Assembly: GCF_900292015.1 (NCBI RefSeq)
Contig: NZ_LR130759.1
Span: forward strand, 4,402,001 to 4,466,000
Direction: 5' to 3'
From: Mycobacterium basiliense
GTDB taxonomy: Bacteria > Actinomycetota > Actinomycetes > Mycobacteriales > Mycobacteriaceae
DNA: 64,000 bases
Within the stretch, counting starts at the first letter, position 1, and each line of letters opens with the position of its first letter. The position numbers and the translations under genes were made by a program. This document shows positions 39,208 to 48,691 of this stretch, piece after piece. Below the pieces are notes generated by a model, which was not told the origin of the DNA, did no database searches, and worked only from the letters and a program-made list of their open reading frames with translations.

Positions 39208-39345
39208 CGATGTACCGCCTTAGGGGTTCCGGAACCGCCTCACGTCCTCGTCGGGCGAATGTTATCGCCGCCCGCGGCCGTGAGAAACGGGTTCCCCCGC
39301 ATAACCATGGTCAGCTCGGGCCACAGCGGCCCGAGCGTGATCTCG

Positions 39346-40566
39346 CTAGGCCAGTGCGGGCTCGCACTGCAGCAGCTCAGGCACCAGCCAATCGGTCGGG
39401 ATCTCGCTGTGGTGCATGGCGTCCTCGATACCCGACACGGTGGAGGCAACCGACGTCATGGTGACCGTGCCCGAGTAGTCGGCGATGTACAGGTAGTTGC
39501 CGTCCAGACTTTCGATCACGCAAGAGGGTTGGATGGACCGGACGCTGCCGATGACTTCGTGAGTGAGCGAACTGAGCACCGTGACGCGGTCCTCACTGAC
39601 CAGGTAGGCACGCCCGCCACTGCGGCTGAGGGTTAGCCGGGTGATCAGTCCGCCGATCTCCTCGATCTTGCGGGTGCCGGTGATCTTGTTGGTGCGGGTA
39701 TCGACGATGTCGAGCACCGCACCGAAGTCGGCGCCGCAGCTGGCGACGTACGCGATGGTGCCATCGGGGCTCAGCGCGACGTCGCGGACCGACGAACCGA
39801 TGTCGACGGTCGCGACAACGCGCAGATCCAGCCGCCCATCCTTGCCGCGCGAGGGGTTGGCGTACCTGACGTTCTGGCGACGCCACCGCGTGCGGCCCGA
39901 ACGGCCCTGGTTCTTTTCGGACTGTCCGCGGGTTGCCAGCACGACGAGCCGGCCACCGGACGGCCCATTGGTCGCGACGTAGACGCGACCGCCGTCGGAG
40001 CTGACGCGCACGCATTCGGTGGTGATGCCCGGGGCGGTCGCGATGTCGACGACCTCGACGCGACCGGTCGTGGTGTCCAGGACGGCGAGGTCCGCCAGAC
40101 ACGCGCCATTGCGGCTCGCGTAGATGTACTTTCCGTCGGGGCTGACCGTCAGGTCGCTGACGCTGAAGGCCAGGGAGTGGCTGGCGACAACGGTGTTGGT
40201 GGACGTGTCGACGACGTCGATGGAGTCATATGCCGGTGACACGGTGCTGATGTATGCGCGATCGGCCTCGGTTGTGCTCACCGCGATCGCGTAGGGTTCG
40301 TTGACACCGGCGATGGTCTCCACGACCCGGCAAGTGTCGGTATCGATGACTGACACACTGTTGTCGCCGTAGTTGGTCACCAGCAGCCGACCACCGTTGG
40401 AACTTAGCTTGATGTCCCCGATGGGCCCGTTGTCGACCGGAATCTCGACGTTGACGGGAATCTCGACGCTGACCGGAATCTGCGGCGCGGCTCCTAGCCC
40501 GAAGACCTCGACTTCCCCGCCATCGCGATCTGCCCTGCTGGCCCGCTGGACTTTCGCATCGCTCAC
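39346..40566 (-). CDS. Seven-bladed beta-propeller protein (Rv1057-like)
   Basis: The 406-residue protein consists of repeated YncE/YVTN-type blades. Each has the pattern SxDGxxxYVA...VxDTxTxxV (for example VSPDGKYIYASR and ALSPDGTIAYVAS), from about residue 48 to 385. A Lys/Arg-rich insert (about 219-245, SEKNQGRSGRTRWRR) interrupts one blade. No signal peptide is evident. Rv1057 of M. tuberculosis is induced by envelope stress and on macrophage uptake, and has been linked to MprA, SigE and TrcR control. The GTG start follows AAAGG. Confidence 0.9.
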   Translation of the reverse strand: MSDAKVQRASRADRDGGEVEVFGLGAAPQIPVSVEIPVNVEIPVDNGPIGDIKLSSNGGRLLVTNYGDNSVSVIDTDTCRVVETIAGVNEPYAIAVSTTEADRAYISTVSPAYDSIDVVDTSTNTVVASHSLAFSVSDLTVSPDGKYIYASRNGACLADLAVLDTTTGRVEVVDIATAPGITTECVRVSSDGGRVYVATNGPSGGRLVVLATRGQSEKNQGRSGRTRWRRQNVRYANPSRGKDGRLDLRVVATVDIGSSVRDVALSPDGTIAYVASCGADFGAVLDIVDTRTNKITGTRKIEEIGGLITRLTLSRSGGRAYLVSEDRVTVLSSLTHEVIGSVRSIQPSCVIESLDGNYLYIADYSGTVTMTSVASTVSGIEDAMHHSEIPTDWLVPELLQCEPALA

Positions 40567-40968
40567 GTTGGCACCGCCTTTGCTGTTTGAAGCTGTCTTG
40601 GAGCCTGCGCACGGACGACCGGTGTCGCGACGACCCTGTGCGATCCTGTCCGCCCGGATTAACCGGATTTCAGCACCTAAAAGGCGCTGTTCAACTGCGT
40701 CTGCAAGAGTCTAGCCGCTAAATTCAGGGCCAAAAGATTTCAATTTCATTGCTGTTACCTACGTCACCCGGCGGCCTCAGGCTGCACTCAGACTGAAATT
40801 CACAAGTATTTACACAGGTCGTTTTCAATAGCCGCTGAAGCCTTGCCTACCAGGCCTTATGCCCTACAACGACATCGCAAACCATACCGTGTTGACCCGC
40901 AATTGGTAAGAAATTCTTATTTTCCAAGAACCGGAGAGGCGAATCTCACATTATGCGCACGCAGAGTC
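40567..40968. promoter_or_regulatory. AT-rich regulatory region upstream of Rv1057-like gene
   Basis: This 402-bp gene-free stretch is visibly richer in A and T than its surroundings, especially 40730-40930. It contains a direct repeat CTCAGGCTG (40776-40784) / CTCAGACTG (40787-40795) with an 11-bp period, a perfect palindrome TAAGAA-A-TTCTTA (40907-40919), and several T-runs. Response regulators such as MprA bind tandem repeats, and TrcR has been reported to bind an AT-rich site in front of Rv1057, so these are candidate sites. Assignment to a given regulator is inference. Confidence 0.6.
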
Positions 40969-41748
40969 TTAGCTGAACTGGGTCCGCGGCCGGGATAAAA
41001 ACCGACCATCGACGATGATGTCGAGCTTCTCGTTATAGAACGCGACCAGGCCGGCGATTGCCGTGACCGCCGGCAGCGGATAGTGATAGGTCCAGGCCAG
41101 GTCGGGATACACGGTGTCGCCCACGCGCACTGACCAGTACCTCGACGTCGTCCCCTTGTAGGGACACAGCGTCTGCGTCTGGCTCGGTTCCAGGTGCTCG
41201 AAGACGACATCGGTGGGATCGATGTAGTACCTGGTTGGCAACCCGGTTTCGAAGAGCAGCACCGGGGCTTGGGTGTCGGCGAGCACGACGCCGTCTCGCT
41301 CGACCCGGACATGTCGGTGCGAACGCAACGCGTCGACCCGCGAGTAGGGATTCCGCGGGTGGCCGTAGATCTGCTCGTCTTCCTCGAACCACCGCAGCGC
41401 ATTCCAGTCGAACCGTACGGTACCCGCGACGGGGCTGTCGGTCTCGGCGTCGAACACCCGCGCCGCCGACGGGTGGGACTGCCCGGCGCCGATCAACGAG
41501 TACAGGTGCGACGCGCCGAGCTGCACCGTCTGCGGATGGTTCTCATCGTGCAGGAACTCCGTGCGGACATCTGCCATCGGCACGTAATATGCGGGGTAGT
41601 AGGGCATTTCCCACACATAGCGGGCGGCGGTCGTATCGAAGACCAACTCATGACCCAGGTAGCCGCGGACCCGACGTGGTGCGGGCTCGATGCGTCCTCG
41701 GGTGGCCGCCATTTGCGGGTAGTCGCGGTCAACGATATCGGTGGTCAT
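40969..41748 (-). CDS. DUF427 protein, tandem domain (Rv1056-like)
   Basis: The 259-residue protein holds two copies of the DUF427 domain, roughly residues 18-120 and 135-250. The second has the typical run TQTLCPYKGTTSRYWSV...DLAWTYHYPLP...AFYNEKLDI. GGGG lies 7 nt before the ATG. It is the last gene in this window with a counterpart in the H37Rv order known to me (Rv1056); biochemical function is unknown. Confidence 0.88.
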   Translation of the reverse strand: MTTDIVDRDYPQMAATRGRIEPAPRRVRGYLGHELVFDTTAARYVWEMPYYPAYYVPMADVRTEFLHDENHPQTVQLGASHLYSLIGAGQSHPSAARVFDAETDSPVAGTVRFDWNALRWFEEDEQIYGHPRNPYSRVDALRSHRHVRVERDGVVLADTQAPVLLFETGLPTRYYIDPTDVVFEHLEPSQTQTLCPYKGTTSRYWSVRVGDTVYPDLAWTYHYPLPAVTAIAGLVAFYNEKLDIIVDGRFLSRPRTQFS

Positions 41749-41834
41749 GTGTTGCCCCTACGAGTCCTTGGACGCCGGGCCGGCCAGCTCGATGCGGCAC
41801 CGATGTAGCCGGCGATCGATTATTGTCTACACCC

Positions 41835-42347
41835 GTGGCGCTCAGGCGGGAAAGCCCCATTCGCGGGCGGCGGCTGCGACTCGACGAGGCGATCATGGAG
41901 CGCGTCATGATGGGCCCGGTGGGCTACTACTTCATGCTCCGAGTTGCCCCGCACATCGACAGGGCGGTGATCCCCCGCACCAAGGGCCGGCTGAGTTCGG
42001 CGGGTTTCAACAAGGTCGGTCTGGTCACATCGACCGGGGCCAAGTCCGGCCAGCCGCGCACACATCCGTTGGGATTGATTGAGGACTCCGAGGGGCTGCT
42101 AGCGATCGGGTCCAACTACGGGCGACCCAAGCACCCCGCGTGGAGTGCCAACCTAATCGCGCACCCCGAATGCACCGTGGAGTTCAAGGGCCCACCCAAG
42201 CGGTACCGTGCCGAGCTGCTCACCGGCGACGCGCGCGCAGCGGCGTGGGCGACCGCCGTCGACTTCTATGCGGGTTTCGAACGGTACCGGTCAAGCTGCG
42301 CGCCGCGGGAGATCCGGGTGTTTCGCCTTCGACCCGCGACCGGCTGA
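41835..42347 (+). CDS. F420-dependent oxidoreductase-type (Ddn-like, FDOR-A) protein
   Basis: The 170-residue protein has the split beta-barrel signature of deazaflavin (F420)-dependent nitroreductase family proteins: VTSTGAKSGQPRTHPLGL and SNYGRPKHPAWSANLIAHPECTVEF. Members use F420H2 to reduce quinones, nitroimidazoles or other substrates. The GTG at 41835 is 8 nt after TATTGT, a possible -10 element, so the message may be leaderless; the open frame runs upstream for 600 nt but that part overlaps the DUF427 gene. The physiological substrate is unknown. Confidence 0.85.
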   Translation: MALRRESPIRGRRLRLDEAIMERVMMGPVGYYFMLRVAPHIDRAVIPRTKGRLSSAGFNKVGLVTSTGAKSGQPRTHPLGLIEDSEGLLAIGSNYGRPKHPAWSANLIAHPECTVEFKGPPKRYRAELLTGDARAAAWATAVDFYAGFERYRSSCAPREIRVFRLRPATG

Positions 42348-42371
42348 CCACATCGTCGCATCAGCCACATT

Positions 42372-43976
42372 TCAGCCGACTTTGATCGGGACCGTTACCG
42401 ATTCGGTCTTGGCCGGCAATTTATCCGTGTCGACGACGAGAAACTCACCATTGTCCTGGGTGCCGTTGGGCAGGATTTTGGGTTTGAGCCGAAACGGCGG
42501 GGTGTCGGAAGCCAACCCGGCCAGTCCGAAATCACTGTCGTTGGCGATGATTAGCGTCTTGCCGCCGTCCGGAGTGGTGAGACCCTCGATCTTGGCGTGC
42601 CCAAAAAAATCACCATGGGGGGAAAGCGTGCGAACCAGGTCGCCCAGATCGAGTTCGAGGGCCTTGGCAGCAACGGTGATCCCGGCCGCCTTGAGTTTGC
42701 CGACGGCCTCGGTGTCGGTGCTGGGCCCGACAAAGGTTTCGATCGGAACCCGGTCGATGAGTAGGCCGCCGGCTTCGCCCTGGTAAGCCGCTCCGGGTAC
42801 CCGTGCGTGGGGTCCGACATCGGTAGCCCCGGCGATGTCTGCGGTGTAGATCTTCTTGTTCCCGTTGGGCGCCGGCTTGTTGTCACGCTCGACAACCAGG
42901 AAGGTGGTGGCACTGAGCGCGCTGATCTCTGACACGACGACGTTGCTCTGCCGCGGATTGGTCAGCGGGTACAGATATTCGTGGACGTTGCTGGGATCGA
43001 CGATGTTGATCGTCACGATGCGGACGACGGGGACGCCCTGGGCCGGGTCTGTCAGCCCGGGCGCCTGGATTGCCGACTGCATGATGCCCACCAACGTCGT
43101 TCCGTCCGGGGTGATGGTCAGCCCTTCCATTCCATGATTGGGGCTGCGTAGCGCGAGCTCTCGGGGCAACGTTCCGTCGAACGGCGAAAGGCGTTCCTGC
43201 TCTCGGCCATGGGCATCGAAGTGGATGAGAAAGGGCCCGTACTCGTCGGATACCCAGAAGCTTCCGTCTACCGTGGCCACCAGGCCTTCGGGGTCCAGCC
43301 CGTATTCGGACGGCGGCAGCGGCGCCCCGTTGAGGTCCACCAACGCCTCCCCGGTATTCGCCTGCGGGGGCACCAGCCCCACCAGCGGGGAGCCCGCCGG
43401 CCCGTGCAGCGTGATGACCTGCTCCACCGTCGCCAAACCGTCGGCAAGTTTCAGTTTGGCGATGTGTGGGTGAAAACCGGGGACCGGAAGCACCTTTTCG
43501 TCGGGGGTACGTCCCTCAACATTGGGGCCGCGGTCGGTGAGGCCATAGATTTCATCGGCTTTGCCCGGCACGGCAGCGATGCCGGAACCGTGCGCACTGG
43601 CATTGATGAGGACACCCCCGACGGTCGTCATGGGTAGCCGATCCTCGACATAGAGCTGCACGGCGGGACTGACGGTGACGGTCAGTTGGTCGGTCCCGCG
43701 GAAGCCGGCCTCGGGGGTATAGATCATGGTCCCGTTTGCGCCGTAGGCGATGGTGCCGTGTGTGGGCTTGCCGAATGCCACCGGCGTCACACCATGCGTG
43801 GCGGCCAGCAACCGGCCTGGGGCAATCGTCAACGCCGTCCCGGGTGTCGTACTCAGATCGACGTCGCCGGCGTAGGCGGCGCTGGGATCTGAGGCGCTCG
43901 ACGAGCAGGCCGTCAGCGCCAAGGCCGTCGCCAACGGCGCCAGCCACCTTCTCCCCTGGTATGTCATACGCATCAT
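42372..43976 (-). CDS. Phytase-like esterase-domain lipoprotein
   Basis: The 534-residue protein has a signal peptide ending in the lipobox LTAC with C24 as lipidated residue. Residues about 30-110 form a cadherin/Big-like bacterial repeat (GTIAYGANGTMIYTPEAGFRGTDQLTVTV). The rest is the 'esterase-like activity of phytase' beta-propeller domain, with motifs YGLTDRGPN, EGLVATVDGSFWVSDEYGPFL and MEGLTITPDGTTL. It would be tethered outside the membrane and may hydrolyse phosphoesters. Several in-frame ATG codons occur at the start and none has a strong ribosome site. Confidence 0.83.
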   Translation of the reverse strand: MMRMTYQGRRWLAPLATALALTACSSSASDPSAAYAGDVDLSTTPGTALTIAPGRLLAATHGVTPVAFGKPTHGTIAYGANGTMIYTPEAGFRGTDQLTVTVSPAVQLYVEDRLPMTTVGGVLINASAHGSGIAAVPGKADEIYGLTDRGPNVEGRTPDEKVLPVPGFHPHIAKLKLADGLATVEQVITLHGPAGSPLVGLVPPQANTGEALVDLNGAPLPPSEYGLDPEGLVATVDGSFWVSDEYGPFLIHFDAHGREQERLSPFDGTLPRELALRSPNHGMEGLTITPDGTTLVGIMQSAIQAPGLTDPAQGVPVVRIVTINIVDPSNVHEYLYPLTNPRQSNVVVSEISALSATTFLVVERDNKPAPNGNKKIYTADIAGATDVGPHARVPGAAYQGEAGGLLIDRVPIETFVGPSTDTEAVGKLKAAGITVAAKALELDLGDLVRTLSPHGDFFGHAKIEGLTTPDGGKTLIIANDSDFGLAGLASDTPPFRLKPKILPNGTQDNGEFLVVDTDKLPAKTESVTVPIKVG

Positions 43977-44035
43977 TTAGCCAAAAAAAGTTGTCGCGTG
44001 CGTGCACGGCCGCCAAGCAATTGGACGACTCGGTT

Positions 44036-44830
44036 CTAACGGCGCTTGTCGCGAACCTTGTAGGTAGAGGGCCAGGACTTGCGCGACTCGTCGCCGGTCA
44101 GTGGGGTTCCCATCCCGCCGACCTTAACGTTGTAGGCCTCCTTGCCCGGACCGACCTCGCGATTGGCGTGTTCCTGCGCTAGGTAGTACAGCTCGTCGAT
44201 GGTCGCTTCGTCGTAGGCGACGAATGAGGTTTCCCGGACGATGTCGTCGACTCCGGCGAGCATCCGCTGCGGTACCAGCCGGGACGCCAGCGCCGCCAAG
44301 CCCAACAGCGAAAACGGCACGACCCAGTAGCAGATGAACGACAGCGGGGTGCTGGTGTCGAGGATGGTGGCCCGGGTCCCGCCGAGGCCTTGCACGATCG
44401 GCGGAATCACCGAGGACAGCGTCATGCCGGCGAACGCGGCCACCCAAATCCAGGTCAGCACCGCGGTCATCCGAGCGAACAGCTCCGTCTTGACCACGTC
44501 GGGAGGCTGTTCGGTGGCGGCGAACTCACGCACGAACGGTTTGCCGATTAGCACGCCCGCCAGAGCCACCAGGAAGATCCCGAGGTAGCTCAGTGGCTGC
44601 ATCCAACGCGCCATGAACGCGTCGCTGAGGACAAACGTCAGCACCGTCAGCGCCGAAAAGGTTGCGACGGCTCCAATTTCGATGGCAGAGCCGGGATTTC
44701 CCGCAGACCGCCCAATGGCGAACACGGCCAGCGCTAGCAGCAGCGCCACCGCCACAGCGGTTTCGAACGGCACGTTGCCGACCAGCACCCAGTAGACGAT
44801 CCACGGCGAAAAACCAAAGAGCATACCCAC
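44036..44830 (-). CDS. Six-span membrane protein, unknown function
   Basis: The 264-residue product has about six membrane spans (residues 10-200) followed by a 60-residue cytoplasmic tail rich in Tyr, Glu and Lys (EATIDELYYLAQEHANREVGPGKEAYNVKVGG). I do not recognise a transporter family, so its link to betaine use is only positional. It diverges from the dimethylglycine oxidase gene, and the 258-bp gap between them contains two palindromic operators, which could regulate both directions. Confidence 0.72.
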   Translation of the reverse strand: MGMLFGFSPWIVYWVLVGNVPFETAVAVALLLALAVFAIGRSAGNPGSAIEIGAVATFSALTVLTFVLSDAFMARWMQPLSYLGIFLVALAGVLIGKPFVREFAATEQPPDVVKTELFARMTAVLTWIWVAAFAGMTLSSVIPPIVQGLGGTRATILDTSTPLSFICYWVVPFSLLGLAALASRLVPQRMLAGVDDIVRETSFVAYDEATIDELYYLAQEHANREVGPGKEAYNVKVGGMGTPLTGDESRKSWPSTYKVRDKRR

Positions 44831-45032
44831 GATGGGTCAGTGTATGGCCGCGCGGCGACAGCCCCGCTCGGCGTCGTCGGGAGTCGCTGGCCGGGGCGGT
44901 CCGGCCGATTGGGCAAACACTGTGGGCCACCCGCAGATCCGGTCTGACCAACATGTCTGGCTACGGCGCAAACCCGCGGTCATCGATGCGGCGTCGTGTC
45001 CACTTGACACCGGCTTCCGCACGCCTCAACAT

Positions 45033-45068
45033 GTTGCGCAATACACAACCTGTTTCGTATTACGGAAC
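45033..45068. promoter_or_regulatory. Tandem 17-bp palindromes, probable IclR operators
   Basis: Two sites of the same design, GTTGCGCAATACACAAC (45033-45049) and GTTTCGTATTACGGAAC (45052-45068), are centred 19 bp apart. They end 20 bp before the dimethylglycine oxidase start. Both begin GTT and end AAC around an A/T-rich centre, as in many IclR-family operators. The IclR gene at the end of this cluster is the natural candidate to bind them. The sites could mask the core promoter, or recruit polymerase if the regulator is an activator. Confidence 0.65.
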
Positions 45069-45088
45069 AACTGGAAGCGGGCTGCATC

Positions 45089-47536
45089 ATGGGACCGAAG
45101 ATCGTCATCGTGGGCGCCGGCATCGTCGGCACCTCGCTGGCCGATGAGCTGACCGCGCGGCGCCACACCGAGGTCACGGTGGTGGATCGCGGGCCGCTGT
45201 TCACCACCGGCGGGTCCACGTCCCATGCTCCAGGCCTGGTATTTGCGACCAATCCCTCCAAGACGATGAGCGCCTTCGCGCGCTACACCGTCGACAAGTT
45301 CTCGGGCCTGAGACACCCCGCCGGACGGGTCTTCAACCCCGTCGGCGGACTCGAGATCGCTAGCACCCCCGAACGCTGGGCGGACCTGCATCGCAAGGCC
45401 GGTTGGGCGCAGGCATGGGGCATACCGGGCCGGTTGCTCAGCCCATCGGAGTGCGTCCAACTGCATCCGCTGCTGGATCGCCAAGCGATCCTGGGCGGCT
45501 TTCACACTCCGCGCGACGGCCTCGCCTCGGCCGTGCGCGCGGCGGGCGCCCAGGCGCGGCGCGCGATGACCCGCGGAGCGGTCTGCCTGCCCGACACCGA
45601 GGTGCTGGGCGTTGTCGACCACGACGGCCGGGTCACCGGCATCCGCACCAACCACGGCGTGATCGATGCCGACATCGTGGTCTGCGCGGCCGGATTCTGG
45701 GGAGCGCAGTTGGCCAAGGAGGTCGGTCTGGTCCTGCCGCTGGTGCCGATGGCACACCAGTACGCCAAGACCGGGCAAGTCGCACCATTGGTGGGTCGCA
45801 ACACCGATGCCCACGACGCGCGGCTGCCGATCTTGCGGCACCAGGACGCCGATCTGTACTTCCGCGAGCACGTCGACCGCCTCGGCATCGGCTACTACGG
45901 GCACCAGCCCATGCCGGTCGACATGTCCACGCTGCTGGCCGATACCGCAGGCGAGCCGATGCCGTCGATGCTCCCGTTCACCGAGCAGGATTTCGAGCCG
46001 GCGTGGCGGGAATCGGTGCGTGTGCTGCCCGCGCTGCAGGACACCAAGGTCGAGGAGGGCTTCAACGGCATCTTCTCGTTCACCCCCGACGGCTTTTCGC
46101 TGCTCGGCGAGCACCGAGAGCTGGCCGGGTTCTGGGTCGCTGAAGCGGTCTGGGTGACCCACTCGGCGGGCGTGGCCAAAGCCGTCGCGGAGTGGATCGT
46201 CGAGGGCACACCGTCGGTCGATGTGCACGAATGCGACCTGTACCGATTCGAGGACTTCGCCCGCAGCCCGCGGTTCGTCGACGAGACGTGTGCGCAGGCC
46301 TTTGTCGAGGTCTACGACATCATCCACCCCCATCAATACCGCACCACGCTGCGCGGCCTGCGCACCAGCCCGTTCCACCACCGCCAGCGCGAGCTGGGTG
46401 CCTACTTCTATGAGGGCGCCGGTTGGGAGCGACCCGCTTGGTTCGAGGCCAACGCGGGGCTGGTGCCATGGCTGGCCGCGCACGGCATGACCATTCCCGA
46501 ACGAGACTGCTGGACCGCGCTGTTCTGGTCGCCGATAGGGATCGCCGAAGCGCAGTGGACCCGGGAACACGTTGGCCTCTACGACATGACCCCGCTAACC
46601 CGTTACGAGATCACCGGTTCCGGTGCCGCGAACTTTCTGCAACGGCTCACCACCAACAACGTCGACAAGAGCGTGGGATCGGTGACTTACACGTTGATGC
46701 TCGACGAAACCGGGGGCATCCGTAGCGATCTCACCGTCACCAGGCTCGGCGCAACCCGCTTCCAGGTGGGCGCCAACGGACCCCAGGACTTCGACTGGCT
46801 GACCCGTCATCTACCGGCAGACGGCAGCGTTACGGTGCGCGATATCACCGGAGGCACCTGCTGCATCGGGGTGTGGGGGCCGGCCGCGCGCGATCTTGTG
46901 CAGCCGCTGTGCCGAGACGATCTGTCACATCACGCCTTCCCCTACTTTCGCGCGCTACAGACCTATCTGGCGGCCATCCCGGTCACCATGTTGCGGGTCT
47001 CCTACGTCGGCGAACTGGGCTGGGAGATCTACACCGAGGCCGGCTACGGCGCAGCGCTGTGGGATCTGTTGTGGACGGCCGGCAGCGGCCACCAGGCCAT
47101 TGCCGCCGGGCGCATCGCGTTCAACAGCCTGCGCATCGAGAAGGGCTACCGGGCCTGGGGCATCGACATGACCACCGAGCACCTGCCGACCGAAGCGGGC
47201 CTCGACTTCGCGGTTCGCATGTCCAAGAGCGACTTCATCGGCAAGTCCGCCCTGCAGGGCGCTAACCCGCGAAAGATACTGCAGTCCATCGTCTTCAACG
47301 ATCCCGCCGCGGTGGCACTCGGCAAGGAGCCGGTGCTGGTCGACGGTGTGTGCGTCGGATACGTCACCAGCGCCGGATATTCGCCCACCGTGGGCCGCAC
47401 CATCGCCTACGCCTGGCTGCCCGCCGAGTGTGCACTCGGCGACACCGTCACCGTCGACCACCGCGGCCAGTCTCACGCCGCGACCGTCCACCCACAACCG
47501 GTGGTCGATCCCGAACTGGCCCGAATCCGGAGGTAG
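45089..47536 (+). CDS. Dimethylglycine oxidase/dehydrogenase (FAD + GcvT domains)
   Basis: The 815-residue protein has an N-terminal FAD-dependent amine oxidase domain (about 1-370, GxGxxG at G9-G14), a linker FAO domain (to about 430) and a C-terminal folate-binding aminomethyltransferase (GcvT) half (about 430-805). The sequence GGSTSHAPGLVF, with H46 as probable covalent FAD site, and AWGIPGRLLSPSEC match Arthrobacter dimethylglycine oxidase closely from memory. The enzyme oxidises N,N-dimethylglycine to sarcosine and channels the iminium carbon to tetrahydrofolate, giving 5,10-methylene-THF. It starts the four-gene rightward operon and is preceded by probable IclR sites. Confidence 0.9.
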   Translation: MGPKIVIVGAGIVGTSLADELTARRHTEVTVVDRGPLFTTGGSTSHAPGLVFATNPSKTMSAFARYTVDKFSGLRHPAGRVFNPVGGLEIASTPERWADLHRKAGWAQAWGIPGRLLSPSECVQLHPLLDRQAILGGFHTPRDGLASAVRAAGAQARRAMTRGAVCLPDTEVLGVVDHDGRVTGIRTNHGVIDADIVVCAAGFWGAQLAKEVGLVLPLVPMAHQYAKTGQVAPLVGRNTDAHDARLPILRHQDADLYFREHVDRLGIGYYGHQPMPVDMSTLLADTAGEPMPSMLPFTEQDFEPAWRESVRVLPALQDTKVEEGFNGIFSFTPDGFSLLGEHRELAGFWVAEAVWVTHSAGVAKAVAEWIVEGTPSVDVHECDLYRFEDFARSPRFVDETCAQAFVEVYDIIHPHQYRTTLRGLRTSPFHHRQRELGAYFYEGAGWERPAWFEANAGLVPWLAAHGMTIPERDCWTALFWSPIGIAEAQWTREHVGLYDMTPLTRYEITGSGAANFLQRLTTNNVDKSVGSVTYTLMLDETGGIRSDLTVTRLGATRFQVGANGPQDFDWLTRHLPADGSVTVRDITGGTCCIGVWGPAARDLVQPLCRDDLSHHAFPYFRALQTYLAAIPVTMLRVSYVGELGWEIYTEAGYGAALWDLLWTAGSGHQAIAAGRIAFNSLRIEKGYRAWGIDMTTEHLPTEAGLDFAVRMSKSDFIGKSALQGANPRKILQSIVFNDPAAVALGKEPVLVDGVCVGYVTSAGYSPTVGRTIAYAWLPAECALGDTVTVDHRGQSHAATVHPQPVVDPELARIRR

Positions 47537-47542
47537 CTCGAC

Positions 47543-48691
47543 ATGGTAGGCACGACAACGGGTTACGACGTCATCGTGGTCGGCTTGGGCGGGATGGGAA
47601 GTTCTGCCGCCTATCATCTGGCCACCAGAGGGCGCCGAGTCCTGGGCCTCGAGCGGCATGAGCCTGCCCACGACAAGGGGTCCAGCCACGGCGGGTCCCG
47701 AATCATCCGGCAGTCCTATTTCGAGGACCCCGGTTATGTGCCGCTGCTGCTGCGGGCCTACGAGTTGTGGGAGAAACTGGCCGTCGACGCCGGGCGCGAT
47801 GTCTACCGGCTCACCGGAGGATTGTTCGTCGGGCCCCCGGATTGCCTGACGGTATCCGGCAGTCTGCGCGCCAGCCTGGAGTGGGGCCTGCCGCATGAGC
47901 TGCTCGACGCGGCAGAGATCACCGCTCGGTTCCCCAACTTCACACCACAGCCCGAGGATATCGCCCTCTACGAGGCCAAGGCTGGGATAGCTCGGCCGGA
48001 GCTCACCGTGCGCGCACACCTGGATCTCGCCGAGAAATTCGGGGCCACAATGCAATTCACCGAACGAGTGCTGGACTGGAAGCAGACCACAGACGGCGTT
48101 CGGGTCACCACTGACCGCAGCGTCTACACCGCCGAACGGTTGGTGATCTGCCCGGGCGCCTGGGCGCCGCAGCTGCTGGGTCAGTTGGGCGTTCCAATCA
48201 GGGTGGAACGTCAGGTGATGTACTGGCTGGACCCGGTCGGCGGCGCTTCCCGGTTCATCGATCACCCGATCTTCATCAACGAAAATGCCTCGGGAGCACA
48301 GATATACGGCTTCCCGGCGATCGACGGTCCACACGGTGGTGTGAAGGTTGCCTTCTTCCGGAAGGGCATCGACTGCACACCGGACACCATCGACCGGTCA
48401 GTGCAGGCGCTGGAGATCAACGAAATGACCGCGCGGGTGACCGAGCTGCTGCCGGCGCTGGCCGGCCCCTGCCTACGCGCCGTGACTTGCATGTACTCCA
48501 CCACTCCGGACCAACATTTCGTGATAGCACCGCACCCACACTGCGCGCATGTGATCGTGGCGTGCGGCTTTTCCGGCCATGGCTTCAAGTTTGTCCCGGT
48601 GGTCGGTGAGATCCTTGCCGATCTTGCTACCGAAGGCGTTACTGCCCAACCCATTTCGCTGTTCGACCCGCAGAGGTTGGTGACTGTATGA
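47543..48691 (+). CDS. Monomeric sarcosine oxidase-type flavoprotein
   Basis: The 382-residue enzyme resembles monomeric sarcosine oxidase/N-methyltryptophan oxidase. It has the FAD motif [12 protein letters not shown] (13-24), the active-site segment [12 protein letters not shown] (45-56) and the covalent-FAD cysteine C316 in [13 protein letters not shown], followed by [10 protein letters not shown]. It would oxidise sarcosine to glycine, formaldehyde and hydrogen peroxide, the step after the upstream oxidase. GGAGG lies 9 nt before the ATG, and its stop overlaps the Rieske gene by 4 nt. Confidence 0.9.
   Translation: MVGTTTGYDVIVVGLGGMGSSAAYHLATRGRRVLGLERHEPAHDKGSSHGGSRIIRQSYFEDPGYVPLLLRAYELWEKLAVDAGRDVYRLTGGLFVGPPDCLTVSGSLRASLEWGLPHELLDAAEITARFPNFTPQPEDIALYEAKAGIARPELTVRAHLDLAEKFGATMQFTERVLDWKQTTDGVRVTTDRSVYTAERLVICPGAWAPQLLGQLGVPIRVERQVMYWLDPVGGASRFIDHPIFINENASGAQIYGFPAIDGPHGGVKVAFFRKGIDCTPDTIDRSVQALEINEMTARVTELLPALAGPCLRAVTCMYSTTPDQHFVIAPHPHCAHVIVACGFSGHGFKFVPVVGEILADLATEGVTAQPISLFDPQRLVTV

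Noticed and set aside
41235..41834. 200-codon upstream extension of the F420-type reductase frame
   Set aside because: The extension is antisense to the DUF427 gene, is Arg-rich and unlike the family, whose domain begins after the GTG at 41835.
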